From NCBI GenBank assembly GCA_016712675.1, contig JADJQR010000001.1:2666001-2730000 (forward strand): a stretch of DNA of 64,000 nt, in the 5' to 3' direction. How positions within the stretch are numbered: the first letter of the stretch is position 1; every line of letters starts with the position of its first letter. Under the pieces are notes generated by a model. It was given only the letters and a program-made list of their open reading frames with translations, was not told the DNA's origin and did no database searches. This DNA is from a bacterium. Its GTDB lineage: Bacteria > Krumholzibacteriota > Krumholzibacteriia > LZORAL124-64-63. Shown here one piece after another: positions 18,785 to 27,872 of this stretch. The translations under genes and the position numbers were made by a program.

Positions 18785-20164
18785 CTAGCGGGGTAACGGC
18801 CGGCGGTGACGGCCGAGGATCAGGCCGCGCAGCGACATCCCGGTGGCGCGCCGGAAGCGCCAGAGCATGATGGCCGACCCGCAGGCGTAGGCCAGGGAAC
18901 TGGCCCAGGCGGCGCCGACGGCACCCTGGTGAGGAATCAGGGACAGCGCCGCGACCACGTTGATCACGACGGTCAGCGCGCTGGCCTGCGTGTTCCAGTG
19001 CGGGCGACCGCGCCCGATGAAGTCGCCGGCCAGCACGACGCCCGGCGCAAAGGCGACGATTCCCGGCAGCAACGCCCGCAGCGCCGGAACCGAATCGGCA
19101 TATTGCCCACCGCCGGCCAGCGCCAACAGCGGTGCCGCCGCGATGTAGAGCGGAAGCGCGGCGGCCAGGGTCAGCCCCACGCCCAGGCGTACGGCGCGGG
19201 CGGCGGTCCGGTCGCGGCGCAGATCGGTCGCGTCGGCGGCCGAACTGTGGACAAGCAGCGGCGTGAGCGCGCCCGGCAACAGCCACACCAGCTCGCCGAC
19301 ATAGACGGCCAGCGAATAGATGCCCACCTCGGCGGCACCGCGAAAGTGCTCGAGAAAGCCCTGGTCCAGGCGCAGCAGCAGGAAGTAGGCGACAGCTGAC
19401 AGCTGGCCCAGCGCGCCGTGGCGCAGGTTGAACGCGACCAGCCGCCACAGGGGGCGCGTGTCCAGATCGGCGGGAAGCTCGCGGTCGGGCAAGGGCGCCC
19501 GCACCGGCGGCACGCCGGCGTCATCCGCGGTGTCGGGCTCGTCGCGACGCACATGGGGTCGCCGCAGATCGCGCGTGGCGACCAGGACGATGGCGACCAG
19601 CCCGCCGACCTGGGCCACGGCGAAGGCCGCCACCGCCGTTTCCAGCGTCAGACGACCCAGGAGCACCAGCACCCCGACCAGACCCAGGTGGCCTGCCGCG
19701 CGCCAACCGTTGACGGCCGAGCCCACGACCAGCCGACCGCGCGCCAGGAGGTTGTAGGTGAAGATCTCGAAGCCGAGGATGCCGGCCGCGGCGGCTGCGA
19801 CCACGAAGCCCAGCCCAGGCCGCCAGCCGAGGTGGCCGGCCAGCCAAGCGGCAGGTCCCGGCCGCGCGGTGACCAGCAGCGCGCCACCGGCCAGCACCAG
19901 CAGCATCGCGCCCAGCCAGAGGAACTGTGCGCGCATGAGACGTCGCGGGTCGATCCTGCCCTGACGCAGCGCCGGCACGGCGGCCAGGCCCATACCGCCA
20001 CCCAGCAGCGACGCAGTCAACAGCGTGACCGCAGCCGTCAGGCTGTAGTGCCCCTGTCCGGCCGGCCCCAGCCGCTGGGCCACGAGCACGACCACCGCAG
20101 CATTGGCGGCGACCTGCCCGACGCGCCCTGCCAGGATGCGGCTGCCGGCCGCCGCGAGCCTCAA
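18785..20164 (-). CDS. Wzx-like polysaccharide/oligosaccharide flippase
   Basis: Polytopic membrane protein of the MATE/PST (RfbX/MurJ-like) exporter superfamily, predicted to flip a lipid-linked oligosaccharide. About twelve hydrophobic segments are visible in 459 aa, beginning with SRILAGRVGQVAANAAVVVLV. A central polar segment (around residues 215-245) separates two halves. The likely start is a TTG in a TTGA overlap with the upstream acyltransferase gene; the frame is open farther upstream only as a shadow of that gene. The lipid-linked substrate is not predictable, but the neighbouring glycosyltransferases suggest a surface glycan. Confidence 0.85.
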   Translation of the reverse strand: MRLAAAGSRILAGRVGQVAANAAVVVLVAQRLGPAGQGHYSLTAAVTLLTASLLGGGMGLAAVPALRQGRIDPRRLMRAQFLWLGAMLLVLAGGALLVTARPGPAAWLAGHLGWRPGLGFVVAAAAAGILGFEIFTYNLLARGRLVVGSAVNGWRAAGHLGLVGVLVLLGRLTLETAVAAFAVAQVGGLVAIVLVATRDLRRPHVRRDEPDTADDAGVPPVRAPLPDRELPADLDTRPLWRLVAFNLRHGALGQLSAVAYFLLLRLDQGFLEHFRGAAEVGIYSLAVYVGELVWLLPGALTPLLVHSSAADATDLRRDRTAARAVRLGVGLTLAAALPLYIAAAPLLALAGGGQYADSVPALRALLPGIVAFAPGVVLAGDFIGRGRPHWNTQASALTVVINVVAALSLIPHQGAVGAAWASSLAYACGSAIMLWRFRRATGMSLRGLILGRHRRPLPR

Positions 20165-21294
20165 TGATCGCCTTCGGGACGGGGCTCGCCGTCGCGGCCG
20201 TCGTGCCAGCGCTGGCCCGGCCGTCCACGACCGACGCGACCCGGACGCGGCCCGCGCAACAGCGCCCGCGCCGAGCGCGCCGCGCGCACCGCGCCGCCTT
20301 CGTCCACGTAGTAGCCGCGCGCTCGCGATTCCGCGCCGAAGTAGCGCTTGAAGCCCTCCAGCGAGGTGATGCCGCCGCTGGCGCCGACGTCGAGCCAGCG
20401 GGCGCCGCGCCGGCAGGCCTCGACGATATCCCCCCACAGGCACAGCGTGGACGGGAAGTGTGAGCGCGCCACGGCCGGGTTGGTCACGCCGTTCCAGGCG
20501 AAGACGCGGTCTCCCAGGTGCAGATTGAGGTGGCCGCCGACGATGCGACCGTCGACGCGGACGCAGGTGAAGAACACGCGCCCGGCCGGATCGCCGAGCA
20601 GCGCCTTCAGGAAGGGCAGCGGCGTCGGCACGACACCCCACTGCGCCGCCGCCGCCAGGTACAGCGGGTAGTACTCGTCGAGCGCGTCGGCGCGGTCCGT
20701 GACTTCGACCACCGCGCCGGCGCGCAGGCCGCGGTTGCGCTCGTTGCGTTTGGGCTTCGACACGCGGCTCGCGGCAACCTCGTCCGGACCGCCCTCCAGG
20801 TCGATCACGGCCGTCGGCGATGCGTGCCGGTGCCAGCGGCCGTCGCGCGCCAGCAGGTGGGCGAAGCGGGTCTCGCGTTCGGGCCCCAGCGCCAGCGTGA
20901 CGGCGCCCAGTGGCCCGCGGCGCAGCCGCGCGTAGGCCAGGATCAGCTCGTGCACCAGCACGTCCTGTGTCTCGCGGGGCAGGTCGGCGGCGACCAGCGG
21001 CCCGCAGGACGTGCCCTCGAAACTGCTGTCCATTCGGTGCCGCGCCAGGAAGCCGCGGCCGAGGCGCCGCTCGATCGCGACGAGCCCGGCGGTGAGCCTG
21101 CCCTCTTCGGCGACGGTGAGCCAGACGGCGCCGGCGTCCGGCATCGTCGAGGCGACGGACTCGTTCCAGTGAGCGGTATGGGGATAGTCGCTCGAGCCGT
21201 CGGTCGCGACCAGCATGTCCCAACCGCGGGGCGCGCGCGCCGAGCGCTCGACGCGGACCCGCGACGGCGCGTCCGCCGGCGTCCGGCCTGCCAT
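20161..21294 (-). CDS. GNAT/FemAB-like acyltransferase
   Basis: 377-residue soluble protein resembling two-GNAT-domain proteins of the FemAB / BioF2-like acetyltransferase group. Recognisable parts are a first domain with FLARHRMDSSFEGTSCGPLVA, a basic link (SKPKRNERNRGLRAG), and a second domain with FFTCVRVDGRIVGGHLNLHLGDRVFAWNG, ARWLDVGAS and LEGFKRYFGAE. Such proteins sit in exopolysaccharide loci and may acylate or aminoacylate a sugar amine. It directly follows a DegT-type sugar aminotransferase, which would supply an amino sugar. ATG is placed at the TGATG junction; a GTG three codons earlier is possible. The C-terminus is a low-complexity Arg/Gly tail. Confidence 0.75.
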   Translation of the reverse strand: MAGRTPADAPSRVRVERSARAPRGWDMLVATDGSSDYPHTAHWNESVASTMPDAGAVWLTVAEEGRLTAGLVAIERRLGRGFLARHRMDSSFEGTSCGPLVAADLPRETQDVLVHELILAYARLRRGPLGAVTLALGPERETRFAHLLARDGRWHRHASPTAVIDLEGGPDEVAASRVSKPKRNERNRGLRAGAVVEVTDRADALDEYYPLYLAAAAQWGVVPTPLPFLKALLGDPAGRVFFTCVRVDGRIVGGHLNLHLGDRVFAWNGVTNPAVARSHFPSTLCLWGDIVEACRRGARWLDVGASGGITSLEGFKRYFGAESRARGYYVDEGGAVRAARSARALLRGPRPGRVGRGRPGQRWHDGRDGEPRPEGDH

Positions 21295-22484
21295 CAACGG
21301 CACCGCCGCCGCAGGCTCTCGCGCACGACCGTCACGACATCGTCGATTTCGTCGTCGGTCATCGACGGAAACAGCGGCAGGCTGACAGCCTCGTCGAAGT
21401 AGCGTTCGGTCTGCCCCAGGAGCGGCGCAAACTCACGACCGGCCTCGCGGAACACCGGGTGGTAGTGCAGCGGAATGAAATGCACGGAGCTTCCGATCCG
21501 GTTGGCCGTCAGGTCGGCGATGAGCCCATCGCGCCCGCCGTCGATCAGCGCGCGGTCCACCCGTACGGCGAACAGGTGCCAGGCATGCGTGCACCAGTCG
21601 GCTGCCACCGGCAGGGTCAGGCCCGGCAGCCCGGCCAATTCGCGCGAGAAGCGGGCGGCGATCTCGGTACGGCGCGCCATGAACGCGTCCGCACGCGCCA
21701 GCTGCACCATGCCCAGCGCCGCGGCCGGATCCCCCAGGTGCAGCTTCCAGCCGAATTCGACGATCTCGTAGTACCAGCGGCCCTTGTCGGTGTAGCGCTG
21801 CCAGGCGTTGCCGTCCATGCCGTGGAAGCTGAGTACCTGGACGCGGCGTGCAACCTCGGGATCGCAGGTCGTGACCAGGCCGCCGTCGCCGCTGGTGATG
21901 CACTTGGTCGCATAGAAGGAGAAGACGGTGGCATCGCTGAGCCCGGCCAGTCGCCGGCCGCGGACCTGGGCGCCGAAGGCGTGGGCAGCATCCTCCATCA
22001 CGCGGATGCCGTGACGCCTGGCGATGGCACCGATCTCCTCGATGCGGCAGGGATGGCCAGCCAGATGCACGGGGATGACGGCCTTCGTGCGGGGCGTGAT
22101 CGCTGCCTCGAACGCGGCTGGATCCAGGCCCAGATTGGACGGGTCGATGTCCGCCAACACCGGGCGTGCCCCGCAGTGCACGACGGCGCCGAGCGTGGCG
22201 ATGAACGTCAGCGATGGCAGCACGACCTCGTCGCCCGGCTCGACGCCCAGCGCCTTGAGCCCGACGAGCAGGCCCGCTGAAGCACTGGCCACCGGCACCG
22301 CATGGGGCACGTCGAGATAGCGCCCGCAGGCGTCGCCGAACTCGCGCACCTTGGGGCCGTAGGTGAGCCAGCCTGAACGCAGAACCTCGGTGACGGCCGC
22401 GAGCTCGGCCTCGCCGAGGTCCGGCCGGAAAAACGGCAGGAAGGTGTCGCGCCGGATGAACTCGGTACCCTGCTGGTCGGCCAT
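21294..22484 (-). CDS. DegT/DnrJ/EryC1-family sugar aminotransferase
   Basis: PLP-dependent enzyme that aminates a nucleotide-linked keto-sugar. The PLP lysine is K194 in FSFYATKCITSGDGG, and the cofactor-ring aspartate D165 lies in VMEDAAHAFG. The N-terminus has the family signature FRPDLGEAELAAV and GWLTYGPKV. 396 aa, typical. GGAGG lies 4 nt before the ATG. The exact nucleotide sugar cannot be told. Gene order (aminotransferase, GNAT/FemAB, flippase) suggests synthesis and export of an acylated amino sugar in a surface glycan. Confidence 0.9.
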   Translation of the reverse strand: MADQQGTEFIRRDTFLPFFRPDLGEAELAAVTEVLRSGWLTYGPKVREFGDACGRYLDVPHAVPVASASAGLLVGLKALGVEPGDEVVLPSLTFIATLGAVVHCGARPVLADIDPSNLGLDPAAFEAAITPRTKAVIPVHLAGHPCRIEEIGAIARRHGIRVMEDAAHAFGAQVRGRRLAGLSDATVFSFYATKCITSGDGGLVTTCDPEVARRVQVLSFHGMDGNAWQRYTDKGRWYYEIVEFGWKLHLGDPAAALGMVQLARADAFMARRTEIAARFSRELAGLPGLTLPVAADWCTHAWHLFAVRVDRALIDGGRDGLIADLTANRIGSSVHFIPLHYHPVFREAGREFAPLLGQTERYFDEAVSLPLFPSMTDDEIDDVVTVVRESLRRRCR

Positions 22485-22522
22485 GCCGCCTCCGTGTCGT
22501 CGTTGTCGAGCGTGACCTGCGG

Positions 22523-24937
22523 TCAGCGCACGACAGCCAGGATCATCGTCGTTTCGCTTCCGCGCCAGCTCACGCGCAGCAGGTACATCCCCGTCTGGAT
22601 GATGGCGCCCATGCGGTTGGTTCCGTTCCAGAAGGACGTATCGGCCACGACGTGCGTGTCTCGATACACCAGTTCGCCCTGAAGGTCGTAGACCTCCGCG
22701 AGCGCCGGGTCGTCGGTTGTCACACCTCCCGGCAGGTTGCCGAGCCTGAGGCCGGGGCCCGCCGTCGGGTTCCCGACCCAGGGGTTGGGGTAGCAGAACG
22801 CGCCCGCCAGCATGTCCTGGTCCGTCGCGTCACCGCCGGAACCCACGGTGAGCAGCACCGCACCCTGGTCCGCACTGAGCAGAAGGCGGCGCCCGGTGGC
22901 ATCGGCCACGATCTTGCGGTAGCTCAACCCCGGCAGGGCGGCGATCGTGTTCGGAGAATAGAGCGCCTGGTAGGTGGTCGAACTGTAGAAGTTCGGCAGA
23001 TCGATCCAGGCGGCCACCGAGACGTTCCTGCCGGTGCCGCGGACGAGGTTCAGCCCCGTGCGCGTCGCCACCCACACGTCGCCGTTCACGTCGACCGCCA
23101 GGTCGACCACGTTGCCATTGATCAGGCCGACCGAGGTGGGCGTGAACTTCTCGCTGACGGCGGTGACCAGCGTTGCGATGCTTGCGTTCTCGTCGTAGGT
23201 GAACTGCACCACGCCGTTGCCGCCGGCCCATAGCGTGCCATCGCGGCCCAGCGCCAGCGCGACGGCGCTGTTGAGATTGAGCGCCGTGCCGGCAATCGTG
23301 GAGACGGGATCATCCCAGCGGTCGTCCGACTGGTCGGTCCAGGTCAGCGGGTCGTCGGGACCGGCCTGGTCGCCGTTGATGTCCCAGCGGACGAGCCCCA
23401 TGCCCTGGATGGCGAACCAGACGACATCGCGGCGTTCGACCACCGCATCCCAGGCCCTGAATCCGGTGCCCGATCCGACCGCCAGAGGCAGCGTGAGCCA
23501 GTTGCCGGGGTCGCGCCAGCGGGCCGGGTCGGTCAACACGTCGATCCGGTAGGAATCCGCGTTGTCGTGCAGGGCGAACAGCGGACCGTCCGGATGCGTG
23601 ACCAGGTTGACCACGTTGGCGCCCGACAGGCCGCTGGACGTCGTGGTCAGGTGGTTCACCTTGCCCGTGGTGCCGTCGATGCGCAGGAGGCCCTTGGTGA
23701 ACTGGTTCGCCCACACCGTGCCATCGGGGCCCGCCGCCATGCAGAGCACATTGCCGCCGGTCGAGAACATGCCGTTCGAATCGGCGGCCACGTCCGCCGG
23801 CTCCCACACATACGACCAGGCACCATCCCTCAGGCGCGACAGGTGGAAACCCCGCCAATCGCCGATCCAGGCGTCCCCGTTCGGCGCGAAGGCAATGCCC
23901 TCGACGGTCTGTGCCAGGCTGGCCCGCAGGTCCAGCAGGGTGTCCCAATCCTCGGCTCCGCGGCGGCCGAGATAGGCCTGTTCAAGCGCGCGGGAGCCGC
24001 TGATCTGCTGACTGCGGCCGCCGATCCACAGCTCTTCTCCGGCGTACAGCGCGCGGCACTTGGCAGTGGGCAGTACCACCGTTCGCCAGACTCCGCCACT
24101 GGCGGTCTGCAGCACGCCGTTGCCCGAACCATCGACCCCCAGCGCCCAGATCTCGCCCTGCCGGCAGCTGAGGTCCATGACCGCGGCGTCCAGGGACCAG
24201 ACGTACTGCCAGGTGGAGGCTTCGTCGTTCCAGCGATAGATGCCGCCGTTGGTTGCCGCCAACAGGCTCCCGTCGCTCTCGATCGCGAAATCGTTGATCA
24301 CCAGGCTTCCCATGCCTGCGTTCTGGTTCGTGAACACGTTGCCGGCGAAACGCGAGACGCCCACCGGCGTGCCGATGAAGAGCTGTCCCTGCCACACCTG
24401 CAGCGCGTTGACGTTGTTCGAGATCAGGCCGTCCTGTTCAGCGGTGTAGAGATTGCCCGAGAGGCCGTCGACGATCTGGCCGATGCCGGCCTCCTCCATC
24501 GCGTAGTAGACGCGTTCGCTGCCGCCGACGATGGCGCCAGCCACCGCCGTGATGTCCAGGCCGCCCAGGTTGTTGGCATACTGGCGGAATACCGGCGTCC
24601 CGGCGGGATCGGTCACACGCGTCAGGCCGCCGCCGCTGGTGGCGATCCACAGGTGGGAACCCGACCAGGCCAGGTCGGTGACGATGTTGCCCGACAGGTC
24701 GGAACCCGCGGTCCACACCTCGAAGGCATCGAGATCGTCGGCGGGCGCCACGGTGACACCTCCCCCATCCAGACCGGCGAACACGTGCCCACCGACCTCG
24801 ACGATCGCGGTCACGTCATGCCGTATGAGCAGCGGCTGCAAGTCGACTGTCTGCGAGCGTGCCGGCATCGCCGTCACCAGCAACAGGATGCCAACCGCCA
24901 TGGACCAGGTCCGCCTGCAGGGTCGCGTAGCGCGCAT
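22523..24937 (-). CDS. Secreted beta-propeller protein with FlgD/T9SS-like C-terminal domain
   Basis: About 804 aa. A signal peptide is clear (basic start, then MAVGILLLVTAMPARS). The body is a string of propeller blades with recurring motifs such as LWIATSGGGLTRV, LWIGGRSQ, VWANQFTKGLLRI, LWAGGNGVVQF and VWVATRTGLNLV, like the two-component-regulator-propeller/PorZ type. The last 90 residues carry YPNPW, VYDLQGELVYR, FWNGTNRMGAIIQTGMYLLRV, matching the FlgD-Ig-like fold used as a type IX secretion sorting signal in Bacteroidetes and found in several candidate phyla. ATG at 24937 is chosen; a GTG two codons upstream would overlap the previous gene by 4 nt. It may be a secreted substrate, or, if PorZ-like, part of glycan attachment to secreted proteins. 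Confidence 0.85.
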   Translation of the reverse strand: MRATRPCRRTWSMAVGILLLVTAMPARSQTVDLQPLLIRHDVTAIVEVGGHVFAGLDGGGVTVAPADDLDAFEVWTAGSDLSGNIVTDLAWSGSHLWIATSGGGLTRVTDPAGTPVFRQYANNLGGLDITAVAGAIVGGSERVYYAMEEAGIGQIVDGLSGNLYTAEQDGLISNNVNALQVWQGQLFIGTPVGVSRFAGNVFTNQNAGMGSLVINDFAIESDGSLLAATNGGIYRWNDEASTWQYVWSLDAAVMDLSCRQGEIWALGVDGSGNGVLQTASGGVWRTVVLPTAKCRALYAGEELWIGGRSQQISGSRALEQAYLGRRGAEDWDTLLDLRASLAQTVEGIAFAPNGDAWIGDWRGFHLSRLRDGAWSYVWEPADVAADSNGMFSTGGNVLCMAAGPDGTVWANQFTKGLLRIDGTTGKVNHLTTTSSGLSGANVVNLVTHPDGPLFALHDNADSYRIDVLTDPARWRDPGNWLTLPLAVGSGTGFRAWDAVVERRDVVWFAIQGMGLVRWDINGDQAGPDDPLTWTDQSDDRWDDPVSTIAGTALNLNSAVALALGRDGTLWAGGNGVVQFTYDENASIATLVTAVSEKFTPTSVGLINGNVVDLAVDVNGDVWVATRTGLNLVRGTGRNVSVAAWIDLPNFYSSTTYQALYSPNTIAALPGLSYRKIVADATGRRLLLSADQGAVLLTVGSGGDATDQDMLAGAFCYPNPWVGNPTAGPGLRLGNLPGGVTTDDPALAEVYDLQGELVYRDTHVVADTSFWNGTNRMGAIIQTGMYLLRVSWRGSETTMILAVVR

Positions 24938-24939
24938 GA

Positions 24940-27120
24940 TCACGAGCCTTCTTCCTGCGGTGACCGTTCGGTCGCCGCCGGGATCGGTGTCGTTTCCCGG
25001 CCGGAGGCCAGGTGGCCGAAGCCGCCCGGATCCCGCCACAACTGCCTGAACATCGTCGAGCGACCCGGACCGCCGCCCTCCGGCACGACCGCCCAGGGAC
25101 CGGTCAGCCCTGGCGCCCGCGGCACGGTCTTCCAGAACTCGAGCACTTCGGTCGGCGTGCGGGGCGCTTCGCGCCGACCACCCGTCTGCGGACGCGGACC
25201 GACCAGCGCGATCGCACCGGTCAGCAGCGGTCCCGCCAGCTTCCATTGCCATCCCAGCGGCAGCACGCGGCCGCCGTCGTCGACGGCCAATGTCAGTTCA
25301 GGGTCGTGACCCCAGATATCGCTGAGGGCCACACTCGCGAAGCCGGCCCCCCGCCCGCGCCGCGATGCGCTCCGGAGCCACAACCAGCCTGGAGCCGCCA
25401 GGATCCACAGCGCAAGACCCGCCGCCACGCCCCCCAGGCGCCGCCCCACCCCTGCCTGCGGAGAACGCCCGGCCGAATGGTGCACGGCGCTCAGCTCGCT
25501 CCCGAAAGTCTCGACATGATCGCCGGCTTCGGCCAGCCACGCCGCCTCGACCGGCCAGCGCAGCCGGATCCGCTGTCGCCGCAGGGTTGCCAGCACGGCC
25601 CATCGCGCCGGCGAGCGCGGCCCGGACTCCTCCCAGAATACCACCTGCGAGACGCGGTAGCGCCTGACGATCTCGGGAATCTCGTCCGGGCATCCCAGCC
25701 AGGGCACCTCGCCCCCGCCGAGAGCGGGCAGCCCGGCGCCAGCCGGAGGCTCGGCGACGTAGCCGACCACGTCGAGGCCGCCGCCGGGGGCCTCGCGCAG
25801 GCCCGCCAGCCCGGCCCCGATCCGCGCCGGCAACCCCACCAGCAGCGTGCGCTCGAGCGTCAGTCGGCCCCGCACCAGGCGCCGGCGCACGCGCCGCACC
25901 AGGCGGTCGCCAGCAAACGTCGCCAGCCCCAGCAGGGGGATGAACAGCAGCAGCACGGCCCGGCTGACCACGTCGAGGTGGCCCAGGTAGGTGGCCGCCA
26001 GCAGCAGCACCGCCACCACCCCGACCTGCTGAAGGTGCTCTCCCAGGCTGCGGGCGCGGTCGCGACCGTCGGCGCGGTAGCGCCCCGTCAGCAGGAACGT
26101 GATCGAGGCGAGCAGCGCCGCGAACGCCAGCAGGGGCACGTACTCGCCGAACGGGAACAACGGCTCGGCGAACCAGCGGCCGGACGCCTGGCGCAGCGCG
26201 TAGGCTCCCGCGAAGGCCGCGACGAGGCCCACCAGGTCGAGCACCCACAGCAGCTGCGCCAGCAGCGGATCGCGCCATTTCTTCAGCAGCCAGACGAACA
26301 TGCCCCACTTCTCGTAGAACGAGATGAGGCTGCCCAGGTGCAGCCACCACGAACGGCCGAAACGTCCGCGCGCGCTGGCGCGGCGATGACGGTGGACGAA
26401 GCGTGCGTCCGGGGTGTACTGCACCTCGTAGCCGGCCTGCCACATGCGGTAGCACCAGTCGACATCCTCGAAGTACAGGAAGAAGCGCTCGTCCATGGGG
26501 CCGCAACGGTCCAGGGCCGTCCGGCGCGCCAGCACGCAGCCGCCCAGGACCCAGTCCACGGGGCGGCTGCTGCGGTGGTCGAAATCGCGCATGAGGTGCC
26601 GCTGCACCGTTCGGCTGTCAGGGAACAGCTTCCCGAGGATCGTGCGCCGCAGGAGCAGCGTGCGCAGCGTGTAGAAGCGGCGGCAGCTCTCCTGGAGTGT
26701 GCCGTCCTCGTTGAGCAGCTGGGGCCCGACCAGGCCTGCGCGCGGATGCGTGTCGGCGAACTCGAGCAGGCGATCCAGGGCGCCCGGCTGCACGACGATG
26801 TCGGGATTGAGCACCAGGTAATACTCGGCCTCCACCTCGGCCATGCCCCGGTTGCACCCGCGCGCGTAGCCTACGTTTTCCTGGTTGAAGATCCAGTGGC
26901 AGTCCGGGAACCGCGCATGCACGGCGGCCAGGCCCTCGTCACGCGAGGCGTTGTCCACGATGACCACGCGGTGCGGCGCCGACGGCGGGTAGGCCGCCAG
27001 CGATTCGAGGCAGCGGCCGAGGTCGGCGCTGGTGTTGTAGTGGACGATGATGACAGCTACGCGCGGCGACGCGGGTCGGGTCTGGCGAGGCCCATGGGCG
27101 GCGGCGCGCGGCGCATCCAT
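24940..27120 (-). CDS. Fusion: GT2 glycosyltransferase + polyprenyl phosphoglycosyltransferase-like domain (degenerate)
   Basis: 726 aa. Residues about 20-265 are a GT2 of the rhamnosyltransferase/WbbL type (VAVIIVHYNTS, VIVDNASRD, LNPDIVV, EDVDWCYRMW). From about 290 comes the architecture of a WbaP/WcaJ-like phosphoglycosyltransferase: four membrane segments, a nucleotide-fold region (LLVGLPARIGAGLAGL), a further membrane segment, and a terminal stretch with ALVGPRP near 640 and APGLTGPWAVV. In active enzymes SLDELPQ and an upstream KFRSM-type motif precede VGPRP; here the region reads PLGWQWKLAGPLLTGAIALVGPRP-like and the Asp-Glu pair is missing. So the second half may be a non-catalytic scaffold. 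ATG at the TGATG junction with the Dpm gene. Confidence 0.85.
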   Translation of the reverse strand: MDAPRAAAHGPRQTRPASPRVAVIIVHYNTSADLGRCLESLAAYPPSAPHRVVIVDNASRDEGLAAVHARFPDCHWIFNQENVGYARGCNRGMAEVEAEYYLVLNPDIVVQPGALDRLLEFADTHPRAGLVGPQLLNEDGTLQESCRRFYTLRTLLLRRTILGKLFPDSRTVQRHLMRDFDHRSSRPVDWVLGGCVLARRTALDRCGPMDERFFLYFEDVDWCYRMWQAGYEVQYTPDARFVHRHRRASARGRFGRSWWLHLGSLISFYEKWGMFVWLLKKWRDPLLAQLLWVLDLVGLVAAFAGAYALRQASGRWFAEPLFPFGEYVPLLAFAALLASITFLLTGRYRADGRDRARSLGEHLQQVGVVAVLLLAATYLGHLDVVSRAVLLLFIPLLGLATFAGDRLVRRVRRRLVRGRLTLERTLLVGLPARIGAGLAGLREAPGGGLDVVGYVAEPPAGAGLPALGGGEVPWLGCPDEIPEIVRRYRVSQVVFWEESGPRSPARWAVLATLRRQRIRLRWPVEAAWLAEAGDHVETFGSELSAVHHSAGRSPQAGVGRRLGGVAAGLALWILAAPGWLWLRSASRRGRGAGFASVALSDIWGHDPELTLAVDDGGRVLPLGWQWKLAGPLLTGAIALVGPRPQTGGRREAPRTPTEVLEFWKTVPRAPGLTGPWAVVPEGGGPGRSTMFRQLWRDPGGFGHLASGRETTPIPAATERSPQEEGS

Positions 27121-27872
27121 CAGGAGATCCTGCGCAGTCGCAGCGCCCAGACCATCCACATCGCCTCGAGGATGATCCGCCGCGACATCTTGGAGATGCC
27201 CACCTGCCGGTCGACGAACATGATCGGGATCTCGAGGATGCTCAGGCCCTTCTTCCAGCAGTGGTAGGTCATCTCGATCTGGAAGGAGTAGCCGTCGCTG
27301 CGGATCCGGTCCAGCGGCAGCCGTTCGAGCGTCGTGCGCCGGAAGCACTTGTAGCCCCCGGTGCAGTCCTTGATGGGCAGGCCGGTCACCAGGCCGGCGT
27401 AGCGGTTGGCGCCTACGCTGAGGATCAGTCGGCGCAGCGGCCAGTTGACCACCGTGATGCCGTACAGGTAGCGGCTGCCCAGGACCAGGTCATGGTCGCG
27501 GATCTTCACCAGGAACTCGTCCAGGGCCGACGGGTCGTGGCTGAAGTCCGCGTCCATCTCGAAGACCACGTCGAAGCGCGTGTTGGCCAGGATCCACTTG
27601 AAGGCCGCGATGTAGGCGGCGCCGAGGCCCTCCTTGCGCGTGCGTTCGAGCAGCAGGATGCGGTTGCCGAAGCCGGGCAGGGCCTTGACCACGGCGGCGG
27701 TGCCGTCGGGCGAGCCGTCATCGACCACCAGCACCGACAGTCGGGGATCACGCGCCAGGATGAGCGGAACCAGCCGGCCGATGTTGTCGGCCTCGTTGTA
27801 GGTGGGCACGACGACGACAGCCGCGGTCGGCTCGAGCAGCGGCGTCGTGCCGGTGTGCCCGGGGTTCCTCAT
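27120..27872 (-). CDS. Polyprenol-phosphate mannosyltransferase (Dpm1-like)
   Basis: GT2 enzyme of the dolichol-phosphate mannose synthase type, transferring a sugar (usually mannose from GDP-mannose) to polyprenyl phosphate on the cytoplasmic face. Seen: VVVPTYNEADNI, VVDDGSPDGTA, the metal-binding MDADFSHDP, LGSRYLYG, and the C-terminal EIPIMFVDRQVGISKMS, all typical of Dpm1. 250 aa with no membrane segment after the catalytic domain, as in the shortest Dpm1 class. ATG overlaps the previous stop (ATGA). Its product would be the donor for GT-C type membrane transferases; candidates lie next door (YfhO-like and DUF2723). manC at 57524 could supply GDP-mannose. Confidence 0.9.
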   Translation of the reverse strand: MRNPGHTGTTPLLEPTAAVVVVPTYNEADNIGRLVPLILARDPRLSVLVVDDGSPDGTAAVVKALPGFGNRILLLERTRKEGLGAAYIAAFKWILANTRFDVVFEMDADFSHDPSALDEFLVKIRDHDLVLGSRYLYGITVVNWPLRRLILSVGANRYAGLVTGLPIKDCTGGYKCFRRTTLERLPLDRIRSDGYSFQIEMTYHCWKKGLSILEIPIMFVDRQVGISKMSRRIILEAMWMVWALRLRRIS

